From the NCBI GenBank assembly GCA_934153805.1, contig CAKPFO010000005.1:4080-68079 (forward strand): a DNA stretch of 64,000 nt, read 5' to 3'. The notes under the pieces are model-generated. The model was not told the origin of the DNA, searched no databases, and was given only the letters and a program-made list of their open reading frames with translations. Both the position numbers and the translations under genes were made by a program. Shown in pieces: positions 62,170-64,000 of this stretch; positions within the stretch are counted from its first letter, which is position 1, and the number at the start of each line of letters is the position of its first letter. This stretch comes from an uncultured Clostridia bacterium (GTDB taxonomy: Bacteria; Bacillota; Clostridia; TANB77; CAG-508).

Positions 62170-63441
62170 TTAGTGTATACAATAACATGTCATATAAATA
62201 ATTACTGTTGCGGCAGCATTTCTCCATCCAGAAAAACTTACCGTTACTATTCCTGTGTCAGAGTTATATGTTATAGAAGTATCGCTTATATATGAACCAC
62301 AGTTTTCCAAGCCTCCTGATGATGTAGGGTTATGTGCATATCTAGTAGAAACACAAAAATTCTTTTCACTTAAATTTTTATAATTTTCTATGCTACTTGC
62401 ACTATACGTTAATGTATATTTATTTTCCCTATAGCTTATTGATTGTGTTTTTGTTCCTAAAGATACTTTGTCATAATTAGAATTCTTATTTTGAGCACTT
62501 ATTTTGCTCTTAGTATCATAATATCCAGCTTTTGGTATAGTTAAATATATATACGAATCATCTGAGCTTGTGCTCCCAGCTTGTATTGTTTGTCCTGCAT
62601 AATTTGCCATCGTTCCTGTTATTAGCTTTCCGTTTTTATAAGCCGTATAGCTCTTTAAAATTTGACTTTCTGATGCAGTTACTTTTCCTAATGTTGTTTT
62701 TAGATTTGCTAGTTCTGTTGCCTTTATTGTTAAATCTGCATTTTGATTTTTCAATTCGTTATTTTTATTGCTTAATTCATTTTTTTCATTCTCTATTGTT
62801 TTTATTTTTTCATTAAGTTCTGCTATTTTTTTATCCTTTTCATCTCCACTTTGAGACATAGATTCTAATAATTCTTTTTGTCTTTCTACATCTGCTTTTA
62901 ATGACTCTATTTCTGTTCTTAAGTTTTCTGCTTCTGTCTTATTTTTTGTATTTTCTTCTGTCATTTTATCTAATTGTTCTTGTAAGTTCTTTATTTGTCC
63001 TTCTAGTAGTTCTATTTTTGCTTTATTTTCTGTGTAACTTCCAGAAGTTGTTATTGTTCCTTGATATATATCTGACAATCTTATATCATATCCATTATCT
63101 TTTAAAATTATTGTATCTTTATCATCTTGCAATGTTCCATATTTCGATATGATATCTTCCACCTGTGCTTGCTCTAATTCTTCATTTCTTTGTATAGCTT
63201 CTACTTGCGCATCTAATATTTCTGTACCTATCTTTTCTTTTGCCTCAGATGTTATTTGTAACCTTTTGGCTTCTCTTGCTTTTGCAAATATTCCGTTGCC
63301 TCCAACAGTCATGCTTATTGCTATTCCTGCTAATACTATTAACACTATTATTGTTACAACCAATGCAATTAATGTTATTCCTTTTGATTGTTTTGTTGCT
63401 ATTTCTATGTACCTGTTTCTTTTTTCTTTTAATTTTCTCAT
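62170..63441 (-). CDS. Pilin-like coiled-coil surface protein
   Basis: 423 aa, GGAGG before ATG 63441. Prepilin-type N-terminus (SKGITLIALVVTIIVLIVLAGIAI, residues 19-42), a long coiled coil (about 130-260) and a C-terminal beta domain (about 265-423) with a TGTMANY-like start, comparable to phage-tail and surface fibre domains. Its N-terminus is almost the same as that of the FGE-domain protein. Repeat copy B lies 190 bp upstream. Confidence 0.82.
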   Translation of the reverse strand: MRKLKEKRNRYIEIATKQSKGITLIALVVTIIVLIVLAGIAISMTVGGNGIFAKAREAKRLQITSEAKEKIGTEILDAQVEAIQRNEELEQAQVEDIISKYGTLQDDKDTIILKDNGYDIRLSDIYQGTITTSGSYTENKAKIELLEGQIKNLQEQLDKMTEENTKNKTEAENLRTEIESLKADVERQKELLESMSQSGDEKDKKIAELNEKIKTIENEKNELSNKNNELKNQNADLTIKATELANLKTTLGKVTASESQILKSYTAYKNGKLITGTMANYAGQTIQAGSTSSDDSYIYLTIPKAGYYDTKSKISAQNKNSNYDKVSLGTKTQSISYRENKYTLTYSASSIENYKNLSEKNFCVSTRYAHNPTSSGGLENCGSYISDTSITYNSDTGIVTVSFSGWRNAAATVIIYMTCYCIH

Positions 63442-63633
63442 TATTATGCCTCCTTATTTTTTTAATTTACATTTTTATTTTTCAATAACCAACCTTTAAA
63501 AATGACCTTTAAAAATTAACTATTTAAATTCATTTTCTTCTTTAAAATTATACTTTATTTGAAATTTCAAAAAATTTGTTCCTATATTTTCCTTTTCTAA
63601 ATTTTAGCAACCTTATAATCTCTACTCTTGCCC

Positions 63634-63805
63634 CCTAACAGAAAATTTTATTCATAAAATTTTCTGCGACTCAAGTAAATTGATTATTTTAATTATAAAT
63701 TAAGACTAGTGGGGACCGCTTTAGTATATGTTAATGCGCCAGCATTTACATATACTTAAGTGGGGAAGGCTTAATTTATAATTAAAACAATCAATTTACC
63801 CCACT
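63634..63805. repeat. Structured repeat element, copy B
   Basis: Stems: 63639-63666 (12-bp hairpin), 63680-63704 with 63770-63794 (25 bp, one mismatch), 63723-63737 with 63742-63756 (15 bp). The unpaired GTGGGGACCGCTTTAG and AGTGGGG are the same as in copy A. Confidence 0.75.
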
Positions 63806-63832
63806 GCAGTCAATAAATTTACACACCAAAAA

Positions 63833-63889
63833 GAGATAGAAAACTCCACTAATTTTGCATATCACAAAAAAGTAGAATCTTTCTATCTC
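63833..63889 (-). terminator. Strong terminator after the TG-repeat ORF
   Basis: Arms 63833-63850 and 63871-63889 pair along 18 bp with one bulge and G-U pairs, then TTTTTGG on the minus strand. Confidence 0.65.
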
Positions 63890-63977
63890 TACTATCATCT
63901 ATTTTTATTTCATTTAAACTATCTGTGTGTGTGTGTGTGTGTGTGTGTACAGCCACAACGGTTTTAGCTTTCGTCAT
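63849..63977 (-). CDS. 42-aa ORF with an internal dinucleotide repeat
   Basis: ATG 63977 follows AAAGGAG. The start MTKAKTVVAV runs into His-Thr repeats encoded by (AC)12, then DSLNEIKIDDSRDRKILLFCDMQN. The stop lies in the terminator stem. The other two phases of the repeat stop within a few codons, so repeat-length change would switch it off. It may be a small peptide or a non-coding unit. Confidence 0.45.
   Translation of the reverse strand: MTKAKTVVAVHTHTHTHTDSLNEIKIDDSRDRKILLFCDMQN
63924..63948. repeat. (TG)12 microsatellite
   Basis: Twelve TG units, the only such dinucleotide run in the window. Confidence 0.9.
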
Positions 63978-64000
63978 TTTTTATATTTCTCCTTTGTTAA

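Noticed and set aside
1..64000. CRISPR array, insertion-sequence transposase, or reverse transcriptase
   Set aside because: None was found: no regularly spaced repeats with spacers, no transposase motifs and no YxDD-type reverse transcriptase gene.

Overview
The window is AT-rich throughout (roughly 30% G+C by eye). It has Gram-positive ribosome binding sites (AGGAGG-like), TTGACA-N17-TATAAT promoters, adjacent rpoB and rpoC genes, a tatD gene followed by a DUF348/G5/3D (YabE-type) gene as in Bacillus and Clostridium, and two pilin-like proteins that share the N-terminal core KGITLIALVxTI. This suggests a low-GC Firmicute, most likely an uncultured Clostridia-type gut bacterium. The genus cannot be fixed from the sequence.

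Layout. (1) 1-254 is the start of a truncated membrane protein gene. (2) About 0.35-38.5 kb is a prophage, almost entirely on the minus strand and so read right to left. The lysogeny module is at the right end: a tyrosine integrase with an iron-sulfur-like cysteine cluster (37050-38438, plus), a LexA/CI-type S24 repressor (36213-36887, plus), a divergent Cro-like gene (35800-36042) and four operators. Next, leftward, comes an early region of about 30 small genes: DUF1351-like, ERF annealing protein, NinB-like, HNH, a replisome-organizer-like gene carrying iteron-like repeats, a RuvC-like resolvase, an MT-A70 adenine methyltransferase and several zinc-ribbon proteins. A RinA/ArpU-like late regulator at 22925-23401 is followed by a phage-borne CAU tRNA with initiator-like features and a structured inverted repeat. 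The late operon then reads TerS, TerL, portal, scaffold, coat, gp4-like adaptor, gp10-like nozzle, tail fibres, holin, amidase, LysM protein and a 1729-residue polyvalent/ejection protein. There is no tape-measure or tail-tube gene and the order matches P22-like podoviruses. At the far left are accessory (moron) genes with their own promoters, including an ImmA/IrrE protease.

(3) 38.6-64 kb is host chromosome: tRNA-Cys (with a partial duplication) and tRNA-Gly, a D,D-carboxypeptidase broken by one base, rpoC, rpoB, a pilin/FGE-sulfatase-fold gene with hallmarks of a diversity-generating-retroelement target, a Tim44-like protein, a small multidrug export protein, a two-component system, an AI-2E transporter, exonuclease III, a lipoprotein, YabE-like, TatD, AcpS, a WG-repeat protein and a second pilin-like gene.

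Two observations stand out. First, six apparent frameshifts in five genes (prophage and host) are all repaired by removing one C immediately before GG in the coding strand. That points to a systematic consensus error or an unusual mutational signature, and it restores a complete RuvC-like resolvase and a complete carboxypeptidase. Second, a roughly 170-nt structured element occurs twice (50125-50295 and 63634-63805), each time upstream of a pilin-like gene. Its stems covary between the copies, and I do not recognise it.
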